Of a stretch of 51,896 nt of DNA, positions 27,126-37,223 are shown in pieces. A program made the position numbers and the translations under genes. The notes below the pieces were generated by a model. It was not told where the DNA came from and made no database searches. It was given only the letters and a program-made list of their open reading frames with translations. How positions within the stretch are numbered: position 1 is the stretch's first letter; each line of letters starts with the position of its first letter. Origin of the DNA: Nitrososphaerales archaeon (GTDB taxonomy: Archaea; Thermoproteota; Nitrososphaeria; Nitrososphaerales; Gagatemarchaeaceae); assembly GCA_030039795.1 (NCBI GenBank), contig JASHUU010000007.1, positions 1 to 51,896 of the forward strand, in the 5' to 3' direction.

Positions 27126-28214
27126 TTGGATCTTGAGACCAGACTCTCCTATGTGAAGAACGTCGGAGAGGAGATCATCACGGAGGAAGAGCTCCGCACC
27201 CTGTTCGCGTCCAACGACCGCCCCACTGCATACGACGGCTTCGAGCCCAGCGGGCTCGCGCACATAGCCTTCGGGATCCTCAGGCCGCTCAACATCCAGG
27301 ACCTGCAGAAGGCGGGGGTCAGGTTCAAGCTCTGGATAGCGGACTGGTTCGCATGGCTCAACTCCAAGATGGGAGGAGACCTGGAAAGGATCCAGCAGGT
27401 GGGCGCCTACTTCACCGAGGTGTGGAAGGCCGCCGGGCTGGACATGGGGTCGGTCGAGGTCCTCTGGACCAGCGACGCGGTCAAGAGCGAAGACTACTGG
27501 AAGAGGGTGGTGCGGGTCGCGCAGAACGTCACCTTGGAGAGGAGCAGGAGGGCGATAAGCATCATGGGGAGGACATCGAAGGAGCTGGTCCAGACGTCCC
27601 AGCTCTTCTATCCGATGATGCAGGTATCGGACGTCTTCTGGCTCGACGTGGACATATGCCAGCTGGGCCTCGACCAAAGGAGGGCCAACATCCTGGCCCG
27701 AGAGGTCGCCAGGAAGCTAAGCTGGAAGGTCCCAGTGGCGGTGCATCACCACATGCTGATGGGGCTCCAGGGGTCGAAGCAGCCCGAGGGCTTCGACGAC
27801 GACGCTTCGGTTGACTCGGAGATCGCGAGCAAGATGAGCAAGAGCAGGCCCGAGACGTCCATCTTCGTCCACGACAGCACCGACGAGATAGCGAGGAAGG
27901 TCAACTCGGCGTACTGCCCTCCCAAGGTGACGGCAGGGAACCCGCTGATCGACTACGCGAGGTACATCATCTTCCGGAAGGTGAAGTCGTTCAGAGTGGA
28001 GCGGCCGGAGAAATACGGCGGGAACGCCGAGTTCTTCTCCTACCCTGAGCTCGAGAGGGAGTACATCGCGGGGAAACTCCACCCGTCTGACTTCAAGAGG
28101 GGGGTAGCGGAGTCACTCGACGAGATAATCAGGCCTGTCAGGGAACACTTCGAGAGGTCCCCGTCGGCTTCGAAGCTGTATCAGGCCGTCAAGGCCGGCG
28201 AGACAACCAGATAA
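27126..28214 (+). CDS. tyrS: tyrosyl-tRNA synthetase
   Basis: YDGFEPSGLAHIAFGILRPLNIQDLQKAGVRFKLWIADWFAWLN, SKMSKSRPETSIFVHD. Confidence 0.94.
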   Translation: MDLETRLSYVKNVGEEIITEEELRTLFASNDRPTAYDGFEPSGLAHIAFGILRPLNIQDLQKAGVRFKLWIADWFAWLNSKMGGDLERIQQVGAYFTEVWKAAGLDMGSVEVLWTSDAVKSEDYWKRVVRVAQNVTLERSRRAISIMGRTSKELVQTSQLFYPMMQVSDVFWLDVDICQLGLDQRRANILAREVARKLSWKVPVAVHHHMLMGLQGSKQPEGFDDDASVDSEIASKMSKSRPETSIFVHDSTDEIARKVNSAYCPPKVTAGNPLIDYARYIIFRKVKSFRVERPEKYGGNAEFFSYPELEREYIAGKLHPSDFKRGVAESLDEIIRPVREHFERSPSASKLYQAVKAGETTR

Positions 28215-28239
28215 CCCGGCGCGCGCCTGCAGCGGCGCC

Positions 28240-28977
28240 ATGCAGGTGAAGCTGGTGGCGGACGCGATGCTCGGCTCGACGGCCAGGAAGCTCAGGGCGT
28301 TCGGCTACGACACCGCCTACTTCAGGGAAGGAGACGACTCGAGCCTGGTGGAGCTCGCGCAGAGCGAAGGCCGCGTCCTGCTGACCGCCGACCGGGCGCT
28401 GCTCGCACGCGCGAAGGCCCGGGGAGTCCGGGCGGTCCTCGTCGACGGGCCGACCGAAGGAAGGAGGATGGAGCAGCTCAGGGACGCCATGGACGAGCTG
28501 GGGCTGATGGGAGGCAGAGGAGGCTCCAGGTGCTCGTCGTGCAACGGGCCGCTCGTGAAGCTGGACAGGAAGGAGGCCTTTGGGAGGGTCCCGGACCCGG
28601 TGGCAAGGCGGCACAGGCTGTTCTACAGGTGCGTGGACTGCGGGAAGGTCTACTGGAAGGGCGGCCACTGGAAAAAGTTAAGGTCGCTCGGCAGGCGCCT
28701 CGATTCGAAGCCCAGTGGAACTGTCACTCGAGGAAGGAAGGACCGCAGTCTCGCTGGCAAGGGAGGCTCTCGAAGCCCGCGTAGCAGGCAAGGCAAGCCC
28801 TTCCAGAGCGGGGCTCGCGCCCGTGTTCTCCGAGAAGAGGGGAGTATTCGTGACGCTCAACTTGGCCCGAGCCGCCGGCGAGAGGCTGAGGGGGTGCATC
28901 GGGTTTCCCTATCCGGTGAAGCAGCTCGCCGAGGGGATAGGGGAGGCGGCGGCGATGGCCGCGACCGAAGACCCTAG
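28240..28977 (+). CDS. Mut7-C RNase-domain protein (PIN-like plus zinc ribbon); C-terminal tail doubtful
   Basis: KLVADAMLGSTARKLRAFGYDTAYFREGDDSSLVELAQSEGRVLLTADRALLARA; CSSCNGPLV..YRCVDCGKVYWKGGHWKKLR; the last ~88 codons overlap AMMECR1. Confidence 0.8.
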   Translation: MQVKLVADAMLGSTARKLRAFGYDTAYFREGDDSSLVELAQSEGRVLLTADRALLARAKARGVRAVLVDGPTEGRRMEQLRDAMDELGLMGGRGGSRCSSCNGPLVKLDRKEAFGRVPDPVARRHRLFYRCVDCGKVYWKGGHWKKLRSLGRRLDSKPSGTVTRGRKDRSLAGKGGSRSPRSRQGKPFQSGARARVLREEGSIRDAQLGPSRRREAEGVHRVSLSGEAARRGDRGGGGDGRDRRP

Positions 28978-29332
28978 GTTCGAGCCCGTGAGCGAAGGCG
29001 AGCTCCGCAGCATCGTGGTGGAGGTCAGCGTGCTCACGATTCCCAGGCGGCTGAACCCGAGTGATAGGAGGGGACTCCCGTCCAAGGTCGAGATAGGCAG
29101 GGATGGGCTGATCGTCTCGAACCGCTTTACGAGCGGGCTCCTGCTGCCTCAGGTCGCCACCGACTTCCGGATGGACGCCACCGAGTTCCTCTCTCAGGCG
29201 TGCATGAAGGCCGGACTGACGCCGGACTCCTGGCTCGACAAGGAGGTAGAGGTGGACACCTTCCAGGCGGACATATTCGCCGAGGTCGAGCCCTCGGGAG
29301 AAGTCAGGAGAGTGCGGCTGAGAGAGTCGTGA
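28715..29332 (+). CDS. AMMECR1-domain protein
   Basis: GVFVTLNLARAAGERLRGCIGFPYPVKQLAEGIGEAAAMAATEDPRFEPVSEGELRSIVVEVSVLT. Confidence 0.93.
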   Translation: MELSLEEGRTAVSLAREALEARVAGKASPSRAGLAPVFSEKRGVFVTLNLARAAGERLRGCIGFPYPVKQLAEGIGEAAAMAATEDPRFEPVSEGELRSIVVEVSVLTIPRRLNPSDRRGLPSKVEIGRDGLIVSNRFTSGLLLPQVATDFRMDATEFLSQACMKAGLTPDSWLDKEVEVDTFQADIFAEVEPSGEVRRVRLRES

Positions 29333-29333
29333 A

Positions 29334-30500
29334 TTGAGAGTCTACATCGGGTGCTTCGGCTCGGGGCTGGGGCACGCCAGCAGGATGCTCGAGGTCGCTG
29401 GCGAGCTGAGGTCCAGGGGGGCCGAGGTCAGGCTGTCCTCGTCGGAAGAGGCCGTGACCTTCACTCGCGGGCGCGGCTTCGAGTGCAACGATCTCCCCCT
29501 GGCTGACGTCACCTACTCCGGCGAGGGCGCGTTCTCCTTGCGCGCCACCCTCCGCGACTCCCCGAGGACGCTGACGCGCGCGGCGCAGCAGGTGGGGCTG
29601 GAGATCGAGAATATCGAGGCCTTCGGCGCCGACGCCGTCCTCAGCGACTCGGCCCTAGCCACGGCCGTGGCGGCGAGACTCCTCCGCGTGCCCACCTTCA
29701 CGGTCCTGAACCAGCTGAACTTCACCGGGCCCAATGGGAGCGAAGGCACGGACAGCAGGGTCATCGGGGCCGGGGTATCGGGCGTCCTCGGGAAGCTGTG
29801 GGAGCTGAGCGACAAAGTGTTCCTTCCAGACCTTCCTCCTCCTTACACGATAAGCGAGAGGAACCTCTGGGGGAGCGGCGTGGCGAACACCGAGTACGTC
29901 GGGTTCCTCACCCCGACCGACGCCCCCGGCCCTGACCCCCTGGAGGCAGAGATGCTAGGCGAGAAGCTCCCCCGGGTCTTCTGGCCGGTCTCGGGGCCGC
30001 CGGCAACCAGGGGGAGCTTCCTCAGCGCCGCGCTGGCCTCGGCTGCCGCCCTCTCGGACAGGTACCTCTTCGTCGTGACCGGCGGGGACCCCGCCTCCGA
30101 CCACCGACCCAGGAGGGTACCGGGCGGCTGGTTCTACGGCTGGTGCGACGCCCCCGGGCGCTACTTCAGGACCTGCGACGCCGTGGTGTCAAGGGCGGGG
30201 CACGTGACGATAGCCCAGAGCATCCTGTCGTCAAAGCCGTCCGTGCTCGTGCCTATACCAGGGCAGCCCGAACAGCAAGGCAACGCGGAGAAGGCCGCGA
30301 GGCTCGGCGTCTCGGTCGAAGTCAGGCAGGAGAGCCTCGGAGTGTCCAGGCTCCGAGAGGCGCTCGGCGACGTCCTTCGCGGGGGGTTCTCGGAGCGAGC
30401 CGCGGAGATCGGCTCCATTGCAAGGAGGTTCAACGCCAAGGCGAGCATCGCCGACGCGGTCGAGGCCGCGGCGCGCGGCCGGCACCGCACCGCTGCTTGA
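29334..30500 (+). CDS. MGT/COG1819-like glycosyltransferase
   Basis: YIGCFGSGLGHASRMLEVAGELRSRGAEVRLSSS; CDAVVSRAGHVTIAQSILSSKPSVLVPIPGQPEQQGNAEKAARLG. Confidence 0.82.
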   Translation: MRVYIGCFGSGLGHASRMLEVAGELRSRGAEVRLSSSEEAVTFTRGRGFECNDLPLADVTYSGEGAFSLRATLRDSPRTLTRAAQQVGLEIENIEAFGADAVLSDSALATAVAARLLRVPTFTVLNQLNFTGPNGSEGTDSRVIGAGVSGVLGKLWELSDKVFLPDLPPPYTISERNLWGSGVANTEYVGFLTPTDAPGPDPLEAEMLGEKLPRVFWPVSGPPATRGSFLSAALASAAALSDRYLFVVTGGDPASDHRPRRVPGGWFYGWCDAPGRYFRTCDAVVSRAGHVTIAQSILSSKPSVLVPIPGQPEQQGNAEKAARLGVSVEVRQESLGVSRLREALGDVLRGGFSERAAEIGSIARRFNAKASIADAVEAAARGRHRTAA

Positions 30501-30554
30501 CCCATCCGCGCTCCGCGTCACGCTTTTAGCGCCAGTCGGAGTGGCCCATCCGCC

Positions 30555-31859
30555 TTGGGCGAGGAAGAGTTCAGGCCAGCCACCGCTGCGGAGATCGCCG
30601 CCGGCTCGGCCGGGCCGAACGTCGAGGTCAGAGGGTGGGTCGCGCGGAAGCACGCGGTCGGCGGCTTGGTCTTCGCGATAGTCAGAGACGGGTCGGGCTA
30701 CATCCAGCTCTCGGCGCGGAAGGGCTCGCTGAAGGCCGCCGACTTCGAGGCGGCGAAGGGCGTCACGAGGGAGTCGGCTGTGAGGGCGCAGGGGACGGTC
30801 AGGTCCGACGAGCGGGCCCCGGGCGGGAAGGAGGTCTCGGTCTCGAGCTTCGAGGTCGTGGCGAAGGCCGAGAGCTGGCCCATAACGAAGACGGCGGCGC
30901 GCTCGGCTTCGTACCTCTTCGACAAGAGGCACCTCAGCATACGGGGGCCGAAGGCGATCGCCGCGATGAAGATCAGGACAGAGGTGATAGGGGCGGCCTT
31001 CGACTACTTCAGGGAGAACGGCTTCTACCTGATCAGCGCCCCTACCTTCGTCCAGGCGGCGGTGGAAGGGGGGTCCACGCTGTTCAAGGTCGACTACTTC
31101 GGAAAGGAGGCGAACCTCAGTCAGAGCGCCCAGTTCTACGAGGAGGCGGCGCTGCCGGCCCTCCAGAAGGTCTGGATATTCCAGCCCGCGTTCAGGGCGG
31201 AGAAGTCCAAGACTCCGAAGCACCTCACGGAGTTCTGGATGATTGAGGCGGAGCAGGCCTTCGTCGAGCAGTCCGAGAACATGAAGGTGCAGGAGGAGCT
31301 CCTCTCCAAGGCCGTGGAGAGGGTCCTTGAGAACAGGCAGGCGGAGCTGAAAACGCTCGGGCGCACGCTGAAGCAGCCCGAGGTCCCATTCCCACGGATC
31401 TCGTACGACGAGGCGCGCAGCATGGCGGAGAAGAAGGGCCTGGGCTTCGAGTGGGGAGAAGACGTCCCGACGGAGGCCGAAAGGGCGGTCAGCCTGTCGC
31501 AGGAGTCGCCCTTCTTCATCACCGACTACCCGCTCTCGGCCAGGAGCTTCTATCACATGACCTACTCTGACAGGCCGAAGGTCACGAAGTCCGCCGACCT
31601 CATCGCCCCGGAGGGGATAGGGGAGCTCGCCACGGGCGGGCAGAGGATCCACGACTACGACGAGCTGATGGGCAGGATCAGAGGGCAGGACCTACCTGCG
31701 GAGTCGTTCGCCTGGTACCTGGAGCTGAGGAAGTTCGGCATGCCGCCCCACTCGGGCTTCGGCATTGGGGTGGAGAGGACGACGCGATGGATAGCCGGCC
31801 TCAAGCACATACGCTCGGCGAGCCTCTTCCCCAGGACCACGTCCAGGATCTCGCCCTAG
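30555..31859 (+). CDS. asnS: archaeal asparaginyl-tRNA synthetase (class IIb)
   Basis: KRHLSIRGPKAIAAMKIRTEVIGAAFDYFRENGFYLISAPTF, FQPAFRAEKSKTPKHLTEFWMIEAE, HSGFGIGVERTTRWIAGLKHIRSASLFPRT. Confidence 0.9.
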   Translation: MGEEEFRPATAAEIAAGSAGPNVEVRGWVARKHAVGGLVFAIVRDGSGYIQLSARKGSLKAADFEAAKGVTRESAVRAQGTVRSDERAPGGKEVSVSSFEVVAKAESWPITKTAARSASYLFDKRHLSIRGPKAIAAMKIRTEVIGAAFDYFRENGFYLISAPTFVQAAVEGGSTLFKVDYFGKEANLSQSAQFYEEAALPALQKVWIFQPAFRAEKSKTPKHLTEFWMIEAEQAFVEQSENMKVQEELLSKAVERVLENRQAELKTLGRTLKQPEVPFPRISYDEARSMAEKKGLGFEWGEDVPTEAERAVSLSQESPFFITDYPLSARSFYHMTYSDRPKVTKSADLIAPEGIGELATGGQRIHDYDELMGRIRGQDLPAESFAWYLELRKFGMPPHSGFGIGVERTTRWIAGLKHIRSASLFPRTTSRISP

Positions 31860-31937
31860 CCGCGGACAAAATGGAAACAGTTTCAGACACCTCCCCCCAG
31901 GTCATGCTTAATTACCGCAGACGGTCGCGCAGGAACA

Positions 31938-34430
31938 TTGCCTGAAACCGACAAGGAACTCGAGCTCGACACGCTTCCAGGCGTCGGCCCGGCTACGAAG
32001 CAGAAGCTGAAGGACGCGGGCATCGAGACGATACTGGACCTCGCGACCGCAGGGCCGATGGACATCTCCGAGGCGGTGGACATCGACGTGTCCAAGGCAG
32101 TCGAGCTGAACAACAAGGCGAGGAAGAAGCTCGTGGAAATGAACAGGCTCGAGCCCGACTTCATGAGCGCGGCCGACCTCCTCGCGAAGAGGAAGGCCAT
32201 CGAGAGGGTCTCAACAGGTTCGAAGAACCTCGACGACCTCCTCGGGGGAGGCATCGAGACATGGGCGATGACGGAATTTTTTGGCGAGTTCGGCAGCGGG
32301 AAGTGCGTCGCAGGAGACACCAAGGTCTTCTATACGAATGACGCTCAAGTCCACTTCGAGGACATCTCTGACACGTACGAAAAGTACGCCGCCATGCACG
32401 GCGAGAGAAGGTTCGAGGAAGGTTTCATCGTTCCACTGAGAGAAGTGAACGTCATAGGACTGGACGCCCTGCCAACGCCAGCTTCGTACATCTACCGCGA
32501 GAGGGTCAGGAAAATACTCGAAGTAGGTACAGAGAGAGGAAGGAAGCTGAGGCTCGCCAAGGAGCACATGGCGCTGGTTCTGGGGAGTGAGGGGCTGAAA
32601 TGGGTTCCTGCAAGGATGCTCGCGGTGGGGGACAAAGTGGCGACGCCAAAGTCGGTGTCGCTAAAGGGCACAAAAACGATCTCAGACGACGACGCGTTCT
32701 TCCTGGGATTCTTCGTAGCCGAAGGGACGAGGAACCCCCTCTCGATAACGAATGAAGACAGGCTGCTCCTGAAGTGGACGGTAGACTATGTGCGACGACG
32801 CTTCGGCTTCGAGCCGACCGTCCGGGAGTCAGACGGGCACTCCAGCGTGGTCCTCCTTAGGAACCCAGTGAAGTCACTGCTCGGACGGCTGGCAGAGTCG
32901 AACTCGTACACGAAGTCGGTTCCTGACGAAGTCCTCAACGGGGACCTGGACATAGTCAGGAACTTCCTGGCAGGCTACCTTGAAGGAGACGGCAGAGTGA
33001 AAGGCAGCGAGATTGAGGTCTCGTCCAACAGCAAACTCCTAATCGAGGGGGTGTCATACCTCTTCGCAAGGCTCGGGATAGCGACCACCTTCGGCACGAA
33101 GAAGACCAAGACGGGCCCCCACTACAGGCTGCGTGTGTCGGGGTTCGACCGCGAGAAAGTCTCACAGGTGCCGTTCAAGAGCAAGGCCGCCCCTGCTGTC
33201 AAAACACGCAACAGCAAGTTCGGCGTCCCAATAGGAGACATGCTCAGGACGACCTACAGGACGGCCGTCACGTCGAGCAGGTGGCACGTTAGGAGGGACG
33301 GCGCGCTCCGGAAGAATGGCACGCTCTACGAGGCCCTCACCAGGTCGGCGTATGGAAAGACGGCGATGAGCGACCGGCAGCTCAAAGAGCTGATTGACTT
33401 CTTCGAAGGAATCCGAGGCAAGCTAAAGGCCAACCTGGCCGACCTTGACGAGGCGGACCTATCATCTTCGGCCGGATTCAGGAGGTTCGCGAGCTCGCTG
33501 GCATTCCCGGCGAACACCATGGCCGGAGCGATGGGGCTCACCAAGAGCGGGGTAAACAACTACTTCAACAGGGGAGTTTCGGAAGGGAGGGTAGATTCGT
33601 ATAGAGTCGCAACCAGACAGGAATTGGAGAAGAGACTGAGGCTCGTGGGCCGCCAGATCGCCACCATCGAAGAGGCGATGAAGTTCAACTGGGACACCGT
33701 AGAGGACATCGAAGAAGTGCCATACGACGGCTATGTGTACGACTTCGAAGTGCCGGAAGGGCATGCCTTCGTCAGCGGGAACCTCCCCACAATCATGCAC
33801 AACAGTCAGATATGCCACACGCTATGCGCGATGGTCCAGCAGCCGAAAGGAGAGGGAGGGCTGGACGGCGGCGCGGTGTACATCGACACCGAGGGGACCT
33901 TCAGGCCGGAGAGAATAGCGGAGATCTCGGAGGCCCGCGGCTTCGACCCCGAGAAGGTGCTGTCTAGGATAACCGTAGCGAGGGCCTACAACAGCGCGCA
34001 CCAGGAGCTCATAGTGAAGGAGCTGGGCAGAGTGATCGAGCCGAACGGCGTCAAGCTCGTCATCCTCGACAGCGCCGTGGCGCACTACAGGGCGGAGTTC
34101 CTTGGGAGGGGGACCCTGTCGGAGAGGCAGCAGCGCCTCAACAGGTTCATGCACCAGCTCCTCAGGACCGCGGAGATCTACAACATAGCCGTGGTGCTCA
34201 CCAACCAGGTCCAGGCCGCCCCGGACACCTTCTTCGGCGACCCGACCAAGCCGACGGGCGGGCACGTCGTGGCACACACCAGCACCTACAGGATATACCT
34301 GCGAAAGGCGGCGAAGAACCGCATTGCTAGGATGGTCGACAGCCCCTACCACCCCGAGCGAGACGCGGTCTTCATGCTCGACGAAAAGGGGGTCGACGAC
34401 CCTTCGGAAGAGAGCACCCGCAGGAAGTAG
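31938..34430 (+). CDS. radA: DNA repair/recombination protein RadA with in-frame intein
   Basis: LDTLPGVGPATKQKLKDAGIETILDLATAGP; FGEFGSGK // SQICHTLCAMVQ; IDTEGTFRPERIAEISEARG; LTNQVQAAPDTFFGDPTKPTGGHVVAHTSTYRIYLRK. Confidence 0.97.
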   Translation: MPETDKELELDTLPGVGPATKQKLKDAGIETILDLATAGPMDISEAVDIDVSKAVELNNKARKKLVEMNRLEPDFMSAADLLAKRKAIERVSTGSKNLDDLLGGGIETWAMTEFFGEFGSGKCVAGDTKVFYTNDAQVHFEDISDTYEKYAAMHGERRFEEGFIVPLREVNVIGLDALPTPASYIYRERVRKILEVGTERGRKLRLAKEHMALVLGSEGLKWVPARMLAVGDKVATPKSVSLKGTKTISDDDAFFLGFFVAEGTRNPLSITNEDRLLLKWTVDYVRRRFGFEPTVRESDGHSSVVLLRNPVKSLLGRLAESNSYTKSVPDEVLNGDLDIVRNFLAGYLEGDGRVKGSEIEVSSNSKLLIEGVSYLFARLGIATTFGTKKTKTGPHYRLRVSGFDREKVSQVPFKSKAAPAVKTRNSKFGVPIGDMLRTTYRTAVTSSRWHVRRDGALRKNGTLYEALTRSAYGKTAMSDRQLKELIDFFEGIRGKLKANLADLDEADLSSSAGFRRFASSLAFPANTMAGAMGLTKSGVNNYFNRGVSEGRVDSYRVATRQELEKRLRLVGRQIATIEEAMKFNWDTVEDIEEVPYDGYVYDFEVPEGHAFVSGNLPTIMHNSQICHTLCAMVQQPKGEGGLDGGAVYIDTEGTFRPERIAEISEARGFDPEKVLSRITVARAYNSAHQELIVKELGRVIEPNGVKLVILDSAVAHYRAEFLGRGTLSERQQRLNRFMHQLLRTAEIYNIAVVLTNQVQAAPDTFFGDPTKPTGGHVVAHTSTYRIYLRKAAKNRIARMVDSPYHPERDAVFMLDEKGVDDPSEESTRRK
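32304..33803 (+). mobile_element. RadA intein (500 aa) with LAGLIDADG homing endonuclease domain, inserted in Walker A
   Basis: Starts CVAGDTKVF, ends FVSGNLPTIMHN before Ser+1; endonuclease motifs FFLGFFVAEGT and FLAGYLEGDGR. Confidence 0.95.
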
Positions 34431-34478
34431 ACAGTCCTAACGGTTTTATAGGGTAAAGCAACCGAGCCTCCGTTCTTC

Positions 34479-37223
34479 TTGAGAGGTTACGGCAGGGCGC
34501 TCTCCCTCGCGGTGCTGGCGCTCCTCCTGCTCAGCACGGTTCCCGCCCAGACGGTCACGGCTCAGACGGGCTACTCGCAAAAGCTGCAGGTGTACATCGC
34601 CGGCTCCGACGCGCTCTGGTACATGACGTTCAGCGGGATAAACGCCTCGTCGAAGCTCTCCTCCTTCGAGTCCGCGCCGGGCCTGCAGTGGTACAACATA
34701 ACCGCGGTCGACACCAGCACCTGGCAGACAGGGTTCCAGGTCTTCGGGCCGGACGGGTACAACCTGATCCCCGTCCCGTTCGTGCCGTCGCAGGGCGCGT
34801 TCCTGACCGTCGGATCCGACTCGTTCGCTGACGCGTCCGCCGCGGCTTCCGCGCTCGACTCGTACCTGCTCACCTCCTTCGTGTCGCTGTCGAACTCGAC
34901 GAGCTCCTCGGGCGGCACGTACACGTTCTACAGCCCGCTGACCTTCAGCGCCGTGGTCCCCAAGACGCTCCTCGACTCCCTGCCTGTGGCGGACGGAGGG
35001 TTCACGAGCGCGCTCAACGCCTCGTCCTTCGCGTCTAGCGCGTCGCCCATCGTCGTCCTCAGCGGCGAGAAGTCGCCCTCGGGCTTCGACACGTCGCTGA
35101 CCCTCGGTTCGATTAGCACCACCGCGCTGGGATCCAAGGGCGCCCCCGACCTCCTCAGCTACTTCGGGACCACGATCTCTTCCATCGACGCGGGGAACAA
35201 GAGCACGTCGTCGACGATCCAGATAAACGTCCTCGACGGCCTGATCTCCTCCAAGGACACGGCGGCGGTCGTGACGAACGACACCTCGGCCTTCTCGAGC
35301 TCGTACACGCTCACGCTGAAGCGCAACAGCGAGGTCTTCGCCATAAACGCGACCGTCATGCAGCAGCCCGCGGGCCTGCTGGCGTACAGGTCGATCTATC
35401 CCGGCGTCCTGTCGTACGGACAGAACATGTCGGTGACGGTGACGATGACCGACCTGTCGTCGACGACCGCCATCAAGATCTCAAACTTCACCGACGACTG
35501 GTGGCAGGCTCCGGAGTACGAGGGACTCTTCAAGCTGGTCAGCAACATCACGTCCGTCTTCCCCACAAGCATCTCCGCGAGCTCGACCGAGACCCCGGTC
35601 TACGTCCTCGAGTACGTGGGTAGCGCGACCGAGCGGATCGTCATACCGCCCTCTGTGATCTCCTATACGTTCACGAAGAACGGGGCCACCTTCGAAGGGC
35701 AGACCAGGCTCAACCCTGTCCCCGTACTGCTCGGCGAGAGCGGGGTCGACGTGGTGACCTACGAGAAGTTCCTCTCCTCCAGCTCGAACGCCGAGGTCGG
35801 AACGAACGTGACCATGAGCATAACCGCGGTCAACGAAGGCAACCTTCCAGCCGCATCGGTGACGGTGGCAGGAAAGCCCGTTCCGGGCCTCGCCGCCAAC
35901 GGCGGGAGCGCGACGGTCAACGCCACGGTGGCGGCGTCGAGCTTCTTGGGCTTCATACAGTCCGCGGAGTATTCGACGAAGTACGTCAACCCCACCGACC
36001 CTTCCGTAGTCTACAACTCGACCACGAACGCGCTCAGAGTCTACTTCTCGCACGGCTCGATGGCGGTAGGCTTCCCGGCTCTGACCGTCGACGAGTACGT
36101 GGCGCCCTCCGTGGGAGGGGGGACGAAGCTGGTGGTGACCTACACGACCTCCAACGAAGGGGCCGCGAACGTGACATCCTTCACGGCCACCGGAGCGCTG
36201 CCGGAGGGACTGGGGTGCGGCACGGTGGGAGGCAAAGGCATAACCTGCTCCTCGGGCACGGTCGAGCTCGACTACGCCAACCTCGAGAAGAACACGTCTG
36301 AGACGGCCACCCTCACCTACAACGTGACGAAGCCGCAGAACTTCATCATAGCGCCGATGTCCTTCTCAGGCCGGAGCGCGGGGACCCTGGAGACCGGGTC
36401 CTCGAACGCGATGTCAGTCCCGACCGGGCTGCAGACGACCAAGAGGTTCGACGCCGCCGACGTCTTCCAGGGGATGACCTCGGGCGTGAACATCACGGTC
36501 TCGAACGCCGGGCCGTTCACAGTCTACAATGCGACCATCGCCTCGACTGCCGACAGCTTCGACAAGCTCGTCACCGGGTCCGTCAGCTCGAAGTCCTACG
36601 TGACGCTCACGCCAGGGACAGAGGAGAACTTCTCTTACACGATCTCAGTGACGTCAGGCTCCGGGAGCATAGCGCCGTCCAACGCGACGTCGGAGTTCTA
36701 CTTCGGAGGGGTGCTCTTCGAGATACAGTCTCCGACCCCCACCGAGCAGGTCTTCAAGCCCCTCGCGGCCTCCGTGTCCACGACACCGGTCTCGCCCACA
36801 GAGGGGAAGCCGTTCAAGATAGCCATCACGATCACAAACCCCGCGAGCGTGAGCGTCTCCGACGTGACCTTCACCCTGTCGCTTGGGAAGGGCTCCACCT
36901 TATCGGCGCTCGACGGCTTGACGGCCTCCAGCGGGACGCTCACCGTGTACAACGCCACGCTCTCCCCCCACGGGGTCCTCAGCGCGAGCGTCGAGGTAGT
37001 CGCGGGCTCCGGGACGTCGGTGGACTTCAGCGCCGCCTCCCTCACGTTCAGCTACGGGGGACAGAAGCTCACGGGAACTCTTCCGTCGGGGAGCGTAGCC
37101 GTGGGGGTGGACGTGACCACTCGCTACCTGGTGCCGATAGCCCTCGTGTTCCTGGCCATGCTCGCCACGACCTACTACGTGAGAAGGAAGGCCGTCCCTA
37201 GCGGCCAGACTTCCCAGAAGTGA
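34479..37223 (+). CDS. large surface-anchored protein (S-layer/CARDB-like, C-terminal TM anchor)
   Basis: Signal peptide SLAVLALLLLSTVPAQTVTA; repeated beta-sandwich NxT/S-rich segments; C-terminal YLVPIALVFLAMLATTYYVRRKAV. Confidence 0.8.
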   Translation: MRGYGRALSLAVLALLLLSTVPAQTVTAQTGYSQKLQVYIAGSDALWYMTFSGINASSKLSSFESAPGLQWYNITAVDTSTWQTGFQVFGPDGYNLIPVPFVPSQGAFLTVGSDSFADASAAASALDSYLLTSFVSLSNSTSSSGGTYTFYSPLTFSAVVPKTLLDSLPVADGGFTSALNASSFASSASPIVVLSGEKSPSGFDTSLTLGSISTTALGSKGAPDLLSYFGTTISSIDAGNKSTSSTIQINVLDGLISSKDTAAVVTNDTSAFSSSYTLTLKRNSEVFAINATVMQQPAGLLAYRSIYPGVLSYGQNMSVTVTMTDLSSTTAIKISNFTDDWWQAPEYEGLFKLVSNITSVFPTSISASSTETPVYVLEYVGSATERIVIPPSVISYTFTKNGATFEGQTRLNPVPVLLGESGVDVVTYEKFLSSSSNAEVGTNVTMSITAVNEGNLPAASVTVAGKPVPGLAANGGSATVNATVAASSFLGFIQSAEYSTKYVNPTDPSVVYNSTTNALRVYFSHGSMAVGFPALTVDEYVAPSVGGGTKLVVTYTTSNEGAANVTSFTATGALPEGLGCGTVGGKGITCSSGTVELDYANLEKNTSETATLTYNVTKPQNFIIAPMSFSGRSAGTLETGSSNAMSVPTGLQTTKRFDAADVFQGMTSGVNITVSNAGPFTVYNATIASTADSFDKLVTGSVSSKSYVTLTPGTEENFSYTISVTSGSGSIAPSNATSEFYFGGVLFEIQSPTPTEQVFKPLAASVSTTPVSPTEGKPFKIAITITNPASVSVSDVTFTLSLGKGSTLSALDGLTASSGTLTVYNATLSPHGVLSASVEVVAGSGTSVDFSAASLTFSYGGQKLTGTLPSGSVAVGVDVTTRYLVPIALVFLAMLATTYYVRRKAVPSGQTSQK

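Noticed and set aside
30231-31652. 473-aa minus-strand ORF opposite asnS
   Set aside because: Antisense artefact of the GC-rich asnS gene.
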